Shown: positions 46,522-55,292 of the stretch, one piece after another
Layout of the letters: each line of letters begins with the position of its first letter
How positions within the stretch are numbered: position 1 is the stretch's first letter
NCBI GenBank assembly: GCA_934130355.1
Contig: CAKOXV010000001.1
Location: 1 to 64,000 of the forward strand
Reading direction: 5' to 3'
DNA length: 64,000 nt
Source of the DNA: an uncultured Clostridia bacterium
GTDB taxonomy: Bacteria > Bacillota > Clostridia > TANB77 > CAG-508
Program-made: the position numbers and the translations under genes
The notes under the pieces: model-generated
The model's database searches: none
Seen by the model: only the letters and a program-made list of their open reading frames with translations
Told to the model about the DNA's origin: nothing

Positions 46522-48123
46522 TTATCCTTTAAAATCTCCTCCTCCTAAAAATTCTTTCAATAATGAATGTGATGGCACAATATCTTTAGAAATTGGTTCA
46601 AAAGAATCTAAAATCTCTAATAATCTTTGTGCTTCTGCATATTGTGGTTGTTCATTAGTTATAGCTTTTAGTAATGGTTCAGCTTCTGTTTTTAACACTC
46701 CTAATTCATATATTAGTGAAGTATTAAATATGCTATCAGCTTCTTCTTGGAATGGGAAGATATTTTTTACTTCGCCTGCATTTACATTCTTCCAACTTGA
46801 AATTGTTTGTGCTGCACTATATCCTCTAAATTGATTATCTCTAACTATTCTTCTTATCAGTCTTGTATCTGTTGTAGAAATTCTATTGAAACGATCCATA
46901 TTAAGAACTGTTAATGCACTTATATAAATCTTGTATTTTTGTTCTTGAGGGATTCTTGAAGTTAATTGATCATTTAAACAGTGAATTCCCTCTATTACTA
47001 ATATTTCATCATCATGTAATCTTAATTTATTTCCATTATATCTCTTAGTTCCTTCATGAAAATCAAATTCTGGCATTTCAACTTCTTCACCATTTAATAA
47101 AGCTATTAAATGACTATTGAATAACTCTGTATCAATAGCTTCTATGCACTCAAAATCAGGTTCACCTTTTGCATTTAATGGTGTGTCTTTTCTTTCTACA
47201 AAATAATTGTCAACAGAAATTGTAACAGGTTTTAATCCATTAATTCTTAATTGAATTCCTAATCTTTGAGCAAAAGTTGTTTTTCCTGATGAAGATGGTC
47301 CTGCAATTAAAATCATTTTAACACCTTTTCTTGCTGCAATTTTATCTGCTATTTGTGATATTTTTTTCTCATGCAAAGCTTCTGATAATAATATTAAATC
47401 TTTGATTTTATTTTCTCTTACTATTTTATTTAATCTATATACAGTGCCAACATCTAATACCTTATAAATTGTTTCATATTCTTGTAAAGCCCAAAGCAAT
47501 TTTTTAGTTTCTTTAAATTGAGGCAAAACATTTACATTATTACTACTTGGATATCTTAATAAAAATCCATAACTATATTTTTGTAACTCAAAAATTTTAG
47601 TTGCTCCTGTATGTGTTGCTATTGTTCCATATAAATAATTAAAATAATCTTCGCAAAAGCACATATTAATTTCTTGCTTTTCTTCTGATTCAAGTTGTAA
47701 ACGTCCTTTTGTACTATCCTTTTCATTGAAAAATTCTTCTGCTTCTTTTCTTGTCATAGTTCTTTTTTCTATTTTTAAATCTTTTTCAATTATTTCTGCC
47801 ATTTTAATTTTTACATTTTCAAGCATTTCTGTTGTTACTTCCATATTTTCTATAGTACAATACATTGAATTTGATAATTGATAATCTACCATTACATCTA
47901 CTTTTGGATATAGTTTCCAAAATGCCATACCCATTATATAAGTTAAAGTTCTTCTATATATTTTCATTCCTTCTTTTGAATTTATATTAATTAATTCAAT
48001 TTTTCCATCTGGTTCAACTACATCATCTAAGTTTTTATATTCATTGTTATATTTAGCCCCTACTACTGGGTATTCACTTTTTTCTATTTCTTCTTTTCGT
48101 ATTTCTGATATTTTTTGTTTCAT
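46522..48123 (-). CDS. Uridine kinase-like nucleoside kinase with N-terminal TGS/ThrRS-like domain
   Basis: A 533-residue two-part protein. The first 260 residues resemble the threonyl-tRNA synthetase second additional domain (YRRTLTYIMGMAFWKLYP region). The second part is a uridine/phosphoribulokinase-type kinase: Walker A IAGPSSSGKTTFAQRLG at about residue 275, then PEFDFHEGTKRY and LVIEGIHCLND. It phosphorylates uridine/cytidine or a related substrate. AAGGAG precedes the ATG. The length is normal for this Firmicute fusion. Confidence 0.85.
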   Translation of the reverse strand: MKQKISEIRKEEIEKSEYPVVGAKYNNEYKNLDDVVEPDGKIELININSKEGMKIYRRTLTYIMGMAFWKLYPKVDVMVDYQLSNSMYCTIENMEVTTEMLENVKIKMAEIIEKDLKIEKRTMTRKEAEEFFNEKDSTKGRLQLESEEKQEINMCFCEDYFNYLYGTIATHTGATKIFELQKYSYGFLLRYPSSNNVNVLPQFKETKKLLWALQEYETIYKVLDVGTVYRLNKIVRENKIKDLILLSEALHEKKISQIADKIAARKGVKMILIAGPSSSGKTTFAQRLGIQLRINGLKPVTISVDNYFVERKDTPLNAKGEPDFECIEAIDTELFNSHLIALLNGEEVEMPEFDFHEGTKRYNGNKLRLHDDEILVIEGIHCLNDQLTSRIPQEQKYKIYISALTVLNMDRFNRISTTDTRLIRRIVRDNQFRGYSAAQTISSWKNVNAGEVKNIFPFQEEADSIFNTSLIYELGVLKTEAEPLLKAITNEQPQYAEAQRLLEILDSFEPISKDIVPSHSLLKEFLGGGDFKG

Positions 48124-48222
48124 CTTATCTACTCCTTCTATAATTTACTTAGGTTTTCATCCCTATTTTACTATATCTATTTTTTAAAAGCAAGTAATAT
48201 TACTATGTGGTACAAAAAATAG

Positions 48223-48603
48223 TTAATATTTTAATATATTGCTTACCACAAATACCTTGCACGCACCCTTGGACCTGTACATATATATTAAATAATGGAA
48301 AATTTTGTGCATCTAAACTTGAGTATAGAAAATCTTAAAGTACATACACGAGGAATGCTCACATCAAAAATGAATATATTACTATTCCATGGCAAAAACA
48401 TAGCTGGGGTCTTCGTCGGGGGTCTTTGCCTTATTCCATAGTAACATATTCATTTTTGGACTAAGTGAGAGAGGCTCGGGTTGTACTTTTAGATTTTATA
48501 CGAAAGTTCAGCTTGTCCAAAATTTGGAATGTCTTTAATATATATGTACAGGTCCAAGGGTGCGTGCAAGGTATTTGTGGTAAGTAATATGTTAAAGTAT
48601 TAA
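48223..48603 (+). repeat. Long palindromic element, copy 5 (longest arms)
   Basis: Intergenic palindrome of about 380 bp. The unique outer arms are about 60 bp each. GCTTACCACAAATACCTTGC on the left pairs with GCAAGGTATTTGTGGTAAGT on the right, with a G:T-type exception, and pairing continues through GCACCCTTGGACCTGTAC / GTACAGGTCCAAGGGTGC. It belongs to subfamily B, as copy 1, but in the opposite orientation. The apical loop has CTGGGGTCTTCGTCGGGGGT. Confidence 0.93.
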
Positions 48604-48667
48604 TTAGTAGTAAAAAATATGAATATTTATATTATATATGTATATAATTATTTTAGAGGTGGTATAA

Positions 48668-48835
48668 ATGAATTTTAATAGAGTACAAGAAGTCTTAAAT
48701 AATAAAGAAAAAGTTGATATTTATTATGATGAAAGACCAGTATGGATTCAGAGTACTAATAATCACGTTGCAAAAATTGGATTTATAGATAATTTTGAAG
48801 AGCGTGATGTTTTTATAGAAGATTTATATGAATAA
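48668..48835 (+). CDS. sspH: Small acid-soluble spore protein, H type
   Basis: A 55-residue ORF: MNFNRVQEVLNNKEK, then VDIYYDERPVWIQ, then NNHVAKIGFIDN and the ending VFIEDLYE. This matches SspH-type minor SASPs (MNxxRAxxIxxSPxxIxVxYxGxPVWIQ). AGAGGTGG precedes the ATG. A possible forespore-type promoter (TGAATA at 48620-48625 with a downstream TATA-rich -10) fits spore-specific expression but is hard to judge in AT-rich DNA. Confidence 0.85.
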   Translation: MNFNRVQEVLNNKEKVDIYYDERPVWIQSTNNHVAKIGFIDNFEERDVFIEDLYE

Positions 48836-48840
48836 AAGAA

Positions 48841-48869
48841 AAGAGGGTTCCTAAATTGGAATCCTCTTT
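48841..48869. terminator. Bidirectional terminator, sspH / rpsR
   Basis: AAGAGGGTTCC pairs with GGAATCCTCTT between the convergent sspH and rpsR genes. Confidence 0.8.
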
Positions 48870-48880
48870 ATAAGTAAATA

Positions 48881-49168
48881 CTAGTCTTTTGTTGCATATG
48901 GTAATATTGCAATATGTCTAGCTCTTTTAACAGCAAGTGTTATATCTCTTTGATGTTTAGCACAAGCACCTGTTGTTCTTCTTGGTAATATTTTTCCTTT
49001 ATCATTGATGAATTTTTTTAATTGATCAGCATTTTTGTAATCTAATTCAAAGTTTTTGTCATTGCATAATGCACAAACTTTTTTTCTTTGTTTTCTGAAT
49101 TTTGGGTTAAAATCATCATCATAATTATTATTGTTTCTATTATTTCTTTTTTTGTTTTTATCTGCCAT
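48881..49168 (-). CDS. rpsR: Ribosomal protein S18
   Basis: A 95-residue 30S protein with an Asn/Lys-rich N-terminus, a CALCNDK zinc-type pair and the conserved core ILPRRTTGACAKHQRDITLAVKRARHIAILPY. Last gene of rpsF-ssb-rpsR. AAGGAGGGG precedes the ATG. Confidence 0.96.
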   Translation of the reverse strand: MADKNKKRNNRNNNNYDDDFNPKFRKQRKKVCALCNDKNFELDYKNADQLKKFINDKGKILPRRTTGACAKHQRDITLAVKRARHIAILPYATKD

Positions 49169-49188
49169 TTTTATTCCCCTCCTTGTTC

Positions 49189-49620
49189 TTAAAATGGTAA
49201 ATCGTCACTTGAAGATACTTCAAAATCTCCTCCTGCTATTCCACCTGGCATAGAATTACCAAATGTATTTTCAAATGAAGAACTTGCTCCGTCTCCATCT
49301 CTTCTGCTATCTGCGAAATATGCTTCTTCAGCAACAACTTCTGTAACATAGTGTTTTTGACCTTGGTCATCATCCCATGTTCTTGTTTGAATTCTTCCTA
49401 TAATTCCAACTTGTTGACCTTTCTTAAAGTATTTACTGCAAAATTCTCCTAATTTGCTCCAAGCAACTATGTTTATAAAGTCTGCTTGTCTTTCTTCTCC
49501 TTGTCTTACAAATCTTCTATTTACTGCTAATGAGAATGATGCTACAACTGTATTATTTGTTTGTGTATATCTTACTTCTGGATCTCTTGTTAATCTACCC
49601 ATTAAAATTACTTTGTTCAT
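49189..49620 (-). CDS. ssb: Single-stranded DNA-binding protein
   Basis: A 143-residue OB-fold protein: MNKVILMGRLTRDPEVRYT, WSKLGEFCSKYFKKGQQVGI, and the acidic tip SSDDLPF that recruits partner proteins. It lies between rpsF and rpsR as in most Firmicutes. Confidence 0.96.
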   Translation of the reverse strand: MNKVILMGRLTRDPEVRYTQTNNTVVASFSLAVNRRFVRQGEERQADFINIVAWSKLGEFCSKYFKKGQQVGIIGRIQTRTWDDDQGQKHYVTEVVAEEAYFADSRRDGDGASSSFENTFGNSMPGGIAGGDFEVSSSDDLPF

Positions 49621-49670
49621 ATCTTATCACTTTACCTTTCTACTTTATTTAAGGTCCCTCTGTATCCTAT

Positions 49671-49949
49671 TTATTTTTTTATTGTGATGAATTTTAAAAT
49701 TTCATCTGTTATTCTGTAGATTCTTTCTAATTCTGCTATAAATTCTGGTTTTGCTTCAAAATTGAATTGAATATAATAAGCTTCTTTGTTTTTGTCAATT
49801 TCATAAGCTAATTTTCTTTTTCCCATTTCTACAACTTCTTCTACTTTTCCATTTTCATTGATTAATCCTGTAAATTTTTCTTCTAAAGCTTTTAAACCAG
49901 CTTCATCAACATTTGGATTAATAATGATAACACTTTCGTATTTGTTCAT
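49671..49949 (-). CDS. rpsF: Ribosomal protein S6
   Basis: A 92-residue 30S protein: MNKYESVIIINPNVDEAGL, GKRKLAYEIDKNKEAYYI and the ending ILKFITIKK. First gene of rpsF-ssb-rpsR. AGGAGGTG precedes the ATG. A short hairpin (CTCATG-TTTTCA-CATGAG, 49978-49996) lies in its leader; whether it binds S6:S18 cannot be read. Confidence 0.95.
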   Translation of the reverse strand: MNKYESVIIINPNVDEAGLKALEEKFTGLINENGKVEEVVEMGKRKLAYEIDKNKEAYYIQFNFEAKPEFIAELERIYRITDEILKFITIKK

Positions 49950-50044
49950 TATCTTTCACCTCCTCTTGGATATATAACTCATGTTTTCACATGAGTAAGG
50001 CTCTGAGTTTTACTTTTATTTGTAAAACTTTTGAGAAAAATAAA

Positions 50045-50069
50045 AACAAACGCTTTCCCGTTTGTTTTA
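50045..50069 (-). terminator. Terminator of the tRNA-Gly pair
   Basis: AAACAAACGGGAAAGCGTTTGTTT hairpin with T-run on the minus strand, just downstream of the second tRNA-Gly. Confidence 0.8.
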
Positions 50070-50071
50070 TC

Positions 50072-50145
<74 letters not shown>

Positions 50146-50177
50146 ATGTACAATGCAAGGAAATTAAAAAGTTAATT

Positions 50178-50251
<74 letters not shown>

Positions 50252-50407
50252 ATTTCCCTGACATTTATAAATTATAAAGTATTATTCTTATTTTGTCAAG
50301 CAATTTAGTAAAATTTTTCAAAAAAATTTTATGCTATTCTCTTCCTATTTTCTACATTTTATGATAAAATGCAAGCAAATAAGTTCAGGAAGGATTGTGA
50401 TTTTTTT

Positions 50408-50671
50408 ATGGAATTAAATAGATGTACTCGTTGTGGTGCTTTTCATGTTAATGGCGGAGATGTTTGCCCTAAATGTGCTGAAAAAGACAGCCTAGAATTA
50501 TCTACATTTAATACTTACATAGAAGAAAATGGATTTTCTTCTGTTGATACAATAGCAACTCAAACAGGAATTGCACAAAAAAATGTTAATCGTTTTATTA
50601 ATGGACAAGGAATTGAAATTCCTGAAAGCCAAGATGAAAATCTAACTAACTCAGGAGTTGTTTTTAACTAA
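50408..50671 (+). CDS. Zinc-ribbon plus helix-turn-helix protein, YvyF-like
   Basis: An 87-residue protein with CTRCGAFHVNGGDVCPKCAE (two CXXC pairs) and then a predicted helix-turn-helix (VDTIATQTGIAQKNVNRFING). The layout resembles the flagellar-operon protein YvyF family, though no flagellar gene is nearby. The ATG at 50408 is used; AGGAAGG lies rather far upstream (about 15 bases), and an in-frame ATG at 50369 is an alternative. Confidence 0.65.
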   Translation: MELNRCTRCGAFHVNGGDVCPKCAEKDSLELSTFNTYIEENGFSSVDTIATQTGIAQKNVNRFINGQGIEIPESQDENLTNSGVVFN

Positions 50672-50683
50672 TACAAAATTACA

Positions 50684-50716
50684 AAATGAACTGGTGAGTA
50701 AACCAGTTCATTTTTG
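50684..50716. terminator. Bidirectional terminator, YvyF-like / spoIVB
   Basis: AAAATGAACTGGT pairs with ACCAGTTCATTTTT between convergent genes. Confidence 0.85.
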
Positions 50717-51766
50717 CTATTCTTGAAGCATTCTATCTGCAAAGACACCATATCCTGCAGTTGGCTCATTTACAAATACATGTGTAACTGCTCCACAAAA
50801 CTTTCCATTTTGAATAATTGGAGAACCACTCATTCCCTGAATAATTCCTCCTGTCTTTTCTATTAAGTCTTTGTCAGTAACTTTAATTAACATGCTTTTA
50901 TTATCATAATTATTATTATAATATATCTTTTGTATTTCTATTTTATATTCTTTTACTTTACCATCTATATCTGACAAAATGCTTGCTTCTCCTAATGAAA
51001 TTTCCTGCCTTGTTGCTACATGCATTTTTTTAGAATAATCAATTTTTAAATTATCAATTTTTTTTATTACCCCATATATTCCATATTGAGTATTTTTATA
51101 TACATTTCCTATCAAGCTTCCACTTTTAATTGATCCTTGTATTTTTCCTGGTTCAGTACTAACACCTTTTACAATTGATACAATACTTACATCATCAATT
51201 TCTCCATAGGCTGTCTGTATTATATTTCCTGTATCTATATCTGTTATTCCATGTCCTAATGCTGCAAAACTCTTTGTTGAATCATTATAAAATGTAACTG
51301 TTCCAACTCCAGCAGCACTATCTCTTACCCATAATCCAATCTTGTAATTTCCTTGTTTTGTCATTATTGGCTTTATTTTACAACTTTTTTCTTTTTCTCC
51401 ACTTTTATATATTATTTCTATTTCATTTCCATTATTATTGTTTATAAAATCTATTAATTCATTTGTTGTGTTTATTTTATTGTTATTAATTGATATTATA
51501 GAATCTCCTTCCTGAATTTCTGTATTTTCAAAAGGTTTATACATTATACCATCTTTTCCTTCAATAGCAGTTGTTCCAACAACTAATATTCCAGATGTGT
51601 ATAATTTTATTCCAACAACTTCTCCAATTGGTATAACTTGTATATCTGAAATTTTTATTTCTTCGCCCTTAACAGCTATTGTTTCTGGTATAGAATTTCT
51701 TGACAATATGAATGAATATAAAAAAAATAAAACAAATAATAAAGCTATTTTTCTGAGTGTTTTCAT
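50717..51766 (-). CDS. spoIVB: SpoIVB serine peptidase
   Basis: A forespore-secreted peptidase that triggers sigma-K activation in known spore formers. The N-terminal membrane/signal helix (IALLFVLFFLYSFIL) is followed by a PDZ domain (about residues 80-145, with EGDSIISINNNKI) and the S55 peptidase domain with catalytic His in AALGHGITD and Ser in QGMSGSPIIQNG. The length of about 349 is a little short but complete. The ATG at 51766 follows AAGGAG; a GTG at 51775 overlaps that site. It lies just after the Tad-like operon on the same strand. Confidence 0.92.
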   Translation of the reverse strand: MKTLRKIALLFVLFFLYSFILSRNSIPETIAVKGEEIKISDIQVIPIGEVVGIKLYTSGILVVGTTAIEGKDGIMYKPFENTEIQEGDSIISINNNKINTTNELIDFINNNNGNEIEIIYKSGEKEKSCKIKPIMTKQGNYKIGLWVRDSAAGVGTVTFYNDSTKSFAALGHGITDIDTGNIIQTAYGEIDDVSIVSIVKGVSTEPGKIQGSIKSGSLIGNVYKNTQYGIYGVIKKIDNLKIDYSKKMHVATRQEISLGEASILSDIDGKVKEYKIEIQKIYYNNNYDNKSMLIKVTDKDLIEKTGGIIQGMSGSPIIQNGKFCGAVTHVFVNEPTAGYGVFADRMLQE

Positions 51767-51881
51767 TTTTTTCACTCCTTCAAATTTTATTATCTGTATT
51801 AATAATATTTTTATTCAATTTATATTTTGAAATTTTTTCAAAAAAAATAAAAAAATGATTACTTCTAATATAACCATTTTT

Positions 51882-52439
51882 CTAAATTTCTGATGTTTTT
51901 CCGTTTATTGCTATTGTGCCTGTTGCTGTTGCAGCTATTATGTGAATATCTCCTTGTGTTGCATTATAATAAAATTTCTTTAATGATTGTGCTAAAGTTT
52001 TGTTGTTATTTTTAACTGTTACTAATATTTCATCACCTTGTTTTAAAACCAATCTTCCATAACCACTTTCATCACTTGTACTTCTAATTTTTTCTTCGAT
52101 TTGTGTAGTAAAAATAGAATAATATGTATTATTTCCTACTTGACCTTGTGAACCATATTCATCAACTACTTTTTTAGCACTGTTTTGGTCTAAAATTTTT
52201 ACTTCAATATCAATGTCATAAGTATTTCCTGAAGAACCTAATGCTGATACCAATTGTTGATATCTTTTTGATGTTATTTGTCCTGTTTTAATAACTTCAT
52301 CAACAAATTCTGCTGTAGCAGTTTGAACTAATAATTGTGATATATCATCAGCTCTTTCTGATACTAATAGTAATGGCACCACTAACATTATAATTATAGC
52401 TGTAATTATTCCTATAATATCTATTAAGGTTTCATCCAT
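51882..52439 (-). CDS. Pilin-like / TadE-like protein of the Tad-like operon
   Basis: A 185-residue protein with one N-terminal membrane helix (LIDIIGIITAIIIMLVVPLLLV) and a large C-terminal domain, predicted extracytoplasmic. The segment LLVQTATAEFVDEVIKTGQIT resembles the first part of pilus-type proteins with a TadE/F-like layout. No prepilin cleavage site is evident. Last gene of the operon, 19 bp after its neighbour. The function is inferred from context. Confidence 0.65.
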   Translation of the reverse strand: MDETLIDIIGIITAIIIMLVVPLLLVSERADDISQLLVQTATAEFVDEVIKTGQITSKRYQQLVSALGSSGNTYDIDIEVKILDQNSAKKVVDEYGSQGQVGNNTYYSIFTTQIEEKIRSTSDESGYGRLVLKQGDEILVTVKNNNKTLAQSLKKFYYNATQGDIHIIAATATGTIAINGKTSEI

Positions 52440-52458
52440 GTTGTTTTGTTTCTCCTTT

Positions 52459-53025
52459 CTATTGTTGTAAAATATATGTTATAACTCTTTTAGTTATTTT
52501 TGTTGCTCCTGTTCCTTGGTCATATTCTCCTAATTTTTCTTCAAATTTTGAATTTTTAAATTTTTGATATATTCCTTCATTATAAACTATTCTATTTCTA
52601 TATTTATCTTTTATTTCATCACTTTTAGTATTTAGAGTTTCTGTTCCGCCAAGTATTATATCTAGATGTTCTCTAACTGCTGCTTGGCTTGCAAATCTCT
52701 CATTTTCAAGGTCTATACAAGAAATTTCATTATTGTCTTCATCTCTGTATAATGTAAGTTTTTTACCAGTACTATCAAAAAAGTAAATTTCTATATTTTC
52801 TTGATATGCTCTATACATTGTTGAAACCACTGTTTCTATTCCTACAGTTCTTGAAAGATTCTCAGATGGCTCTACATACATATATTGTGTTTCTCTATCT
52901 CTTAATTCTATTATTGCTTTTACAGATCTTGTTGCTTGAGAAAAAGAAGATATACTTAATGTTAATGCCATTCCAAACAACAATATTGCAAATGCAAATT
53001 TTAGTGCTCCTGCTGCATTTTCCAT
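52459..53025 (-). CDS. Pilin-like protein with MENA N-terminus
   Basis: A 188-residue protein: MENAAGALKF, one membrane helix (FAFAILLFGMALTLSISSF), then a soluble domain with GIETVVSTMYRAYQEN, a weaker version of the motif shared with the next genes. The C-terminus ITKRVITYILQQ is hydrophobic and basic. AAAGGAG precedes the ATG. No family is recognised. Confidence 0.7.
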   Translation of the reverse strand: MENAAGALKFAFAILLFGMALTLSISSFSQATRSVKAIIELRDRETQYMYVEPSENLSRTVGIETVVSTMYRAYQENIEIYFFDSTGKKLTLYRDEDNNEISCIDLENERFASQAAVREHLDIILGGTETLNTKSDEIKDKYRNRIVYNEGIYQKFKNSKFEEKLGEYDQGTGATKITKRVITYILQQ

Positions 53026-53046
53026 AAATATATCTCCTTTCTACAA

Positions 53047-53493
53047 TTATTCTTCTGTTATTGTGATTGTATCAACAAATCCTGTTGTAGCATTCATTGA
53101 AACTTGTACTGTATATAATTTAGAAGTATTTGCCATAGAAGTTGGTGCTAATGTTGTTGCATTTTTGGCTAATATTACAGTTTCACCTTTTTTTACATCA
53201 ATAAATTTAGGACTTGGTTTACTACTATCTGTTGAAATTGTTAAACCTTCTGAACTGCTTTTCATGTTACTTGCTAATACTGTATTTAACATTGCATTAA
53301 CTTCACTACCTCTACGGTGTTGACCTTGGTATTGTGTGAATTGATCATTAAATGCTGTTATTTCTTGTCCAGAAAAGTTTACTGAATCTATTGTTTCAGA
53401 TGCCATTCTATAAACTACTATTCCTAAAGATATAATTAATACTGCTATTAATACTGCTGCTGCAATTAATAATGCTTTTGTTGCGTTCTCCAT
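53047..53493 (-). CDS. Pilin-like protein with MENATKALLIAA N-terminus
   Basis: About 148 residues. MENATKALLIAAAVLIAV starts one membrane helix only a few residues from the N-terminus. The motif EITAFNDQFTQYQGQHRRGS then EVNAMLNTVLASN is shared with the neighbouring genes. AGGAGGG sits before the ATG at 53493; the ATG eight codons upstream (53517) has no comparable site. No family name is known to me. Confidence 0.72.
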   Translation of the reverse strand: MENATKALLIAAAVLIAVLIISLGIVVYRMASETIDSVNFSGQEITAFNDQFTQYQGQHRRGSEVNAMLNTVLASNMKSSSEGLTISTDSSKPSPKFIDVKKGETVILAKNATTLAPTSMANTSKLYTVQVSMNATTGFVDTITITEE

Positions 53494-53565
53494 ATATAAT
53501 TCCCTCCTTTTTTTCATTTATTTATATGTAACTTTCGACATATTTGCCGAACTTTAATAACGATT

Positions 53566-53994
53566 TTATACTTGTTCAAATAAAATATAACTAATTTTTC
53601 CTGTTGATTTATGATATTCTATTTTTGAACATTTAAATTTTTCTTTTCCATAATATTGTGCAAATTTTTCTGTTCCTCCATTATAAAATGTTTCCATTTT
53701 ATAACTTGTTTCATTGTCTTTTATATATATTTCTATTTCGATTGAATTTTGTGTATTTTGTATAAATTCTTTTTTATCATCTTGCTTTATTTCATTTTTA
53801 GTATTTTTATCAACTGCTTTATTAATTAATGTAGCAACTTCTAGACCATAAACTTCTTTATCTTTATATTTTTCAAATTCTTCATTTTCCTGAGCAATTA
53901 CGCTCTTTTCTGCTCTATAAGAAAGATATCTTGTCATAAATGTTACTACAACAATTATTATAGCAATTCCAATAAATGTAAATACTTTTTTCAT
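53566..53994 (-). CDS. Pilin-like protein, divergent N-terminus
   Basis: A 142-residue protein with an N-terminal helix (VFTFIGIAIIIVVVTFMTRYL) and the shared motif in a shorter form (EEFEKYKDKEVYGLEVATLINKA). It lacks the MENATK start. The C-terminus contains two beta-strand stretches ending ISYILFEQV. It lies in the middle of the pilin-like run. Confidence 0.65.
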   Translation of the reverse strand: MKKVFTFIGIAIIIVVVTFMTRYLSYRAEKSVIAQENEEFEKYKDKEVYGLEVATLINKAVDKNTKNEIKQDDKKEFIQNTQNSIEIEIYIKDNETSYKMETFYNGGTEKFAQYYGKEKFKCSKIEYHKSTGKISYILFEQV

Positions 53995-54043
53995 CCTTTT
54001 TCCTCATTATAACATCTAATTTTTTATTTTGCAACATAATTTT

Positions 54044-54472
54044 TTAGTTATTTTGAAAGCTTATTTTATATACTCTTGCTGTTGTGTCACTAATATCTAC
54101 AGTGTTACAAGTATATGTTTTTTCTAGATTATTATTTAGCAAATTGGAAATATAATAACTTGAATTCATATTTTGGATTTCGCTTTCTATTTGTGCACCA
54201 TTTAGGTATACTTCAACATAAAAAGAGCTATTATTATTGTTTTCAAATGCCATATTTGCTACAGTAACTACATCTTGAATTGTTAAATTTGATTTTCCTA
54301 AATATTTTGTATACTGTGTATTAAATGTATTTATTTCATTGTTCATTATTCTTTCATTTGAACTTGCTACATAATTTGCTAATTCATTATATAATGCTAA
54401 TCCTAAAGACATTATCATTACTCCTATTAGCAATCCTGCAGCTATTAACATAGCTTTAGTTGCGTTTTCCAT
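54044..54472 (-). CDS. Pilin-like protein with MENATKAMLIAA N-terminus
   Basis: A 142-residue protein. MENATKAMLIAAGLLIGV begins a single membrane helix. The motif EINTFNTQYTKYLGK is followed by VVTVANMAFENN. The C-terminus (YTCNTVDISDTTARVYKISF) is beta-rich. AAAGGAAAG precedes the ATG. It is clearly paralogous to the 53047-53493 and 54490-55272 products. Confidence 0.72.
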   Translation of the reverse strand: MENATKAMLIAAGLLIGVMIMSLGLALYNELANYVASSNERIMNNEINTFNTQYTKYLGKSNLTIQDVVTVANMAFENNNNSSFYVEVYLNGAQIESEIQNMNSSYYISNLLNNNLEKTYTCNTVDISDTTARVYKISFQNN

Positions 54473-54489
54473 TAAAGCTTTCCTTTCTT

Positions 54490-55272
54490 TTAATCGAACT
54501 TTATATGTTTATTTCCACTATAATCTTCTTCTAATATAACTTCAAATACTAATTTGTTAACTCTTACATTTGTTTCATCATAACCAACTTGCTTACATTT
54601 AAACATTGCTCTTTTAAATTGTGTAAATTGGTAATATTTGAAAGTAGCAGTTTTTATTTCAGACATTTTAGAATTATTAACGTCATAACCTAATATTCTT
54701 TTTAATAAACTTGTCCTATATTTTATGTATTCATCTTTTGCCCTACTGTCAACAATATCATCATCTACAATATTGGAAATTTCTGCAGACATTCTTTGAA
54801 GTTTTGTATCAGTTAATCCTTCTATTCCAGCAGAATTCACTAAAGTAGCTGATAGATTTGAAATTGTTTTCAAACTATCATCACTACTTTTAGTATTTTT
54901 AATTTTTGAATCCGTAATCGAAAATATTGAGTTTGCTCCTCTTTCATTACTATACTTTAATTCATTTATGTATTGACTGTTTATAAAATCAATCTCAAGC
55001 ATTATTTTTTCAAAGCCTTCTAATTCTGCTTGCAAGTCATTATAATCTATTACTTTATTCATAATTGAAATAAGTTCATTTCCTCTTATTGTTTTACCAT
55101 TATAGCTTTCAAATTTTCTATTAAATTCGGCCATTTGTTGTGTCATAGTAGTTTCGTGTCTTGCAGAAAAATATGAGCCAATGTCATCTTTAAATACAAA
55201 TAATAATGCTAACAACATAACTGCTAAAAACAATCCTGCTGCAATTAATAATGCTTTTGTTGAATTCTCCAT
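54490..55272 (-). CDS. Pilin-like protein, longest paralogue
   Basis: A 260-residue protein. MENSTKALLIAAGLFLAV starts the helix, followed by MAEFNRKFESYNGKTIRGNE and LISIMNKVIDYN, the shared motif in its fullest form. An insertion of about 100 residues rich in Ser/Lys/Asn lies before the C-terminal strand region (VRVNKLVFEVILEED). GGAGGT precedes the ATG. It is the first pilin-like gene after the TadBC-like gene. Confidence 0.72.
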   Translation of the reverse strand: MENSTKALLIAAGLFLAVMLLALLFVFKDDIGSYFSARHETTMTQQMAEFNRKFESYNGKTIRGNELISIMNKVIDYNDLQAELEGFEKIMLEIDFINSQYINELKYSNERGANSIFSITDSKIKNTKSSDDSLKTISNLSATLVNSAGIEGLTDTKLQRMSAEISNIVDDDIVDSRAKDEYIKYRTSLLKRILGYDVNNSKMSEIKTATFKYYQFTQFKRAMFKCKQVGYDETNVRVNKLVFEVILEEDYSGNKHIKFD

Positions 55273-55292
55273 TTATACCTCCATATTGCGTT

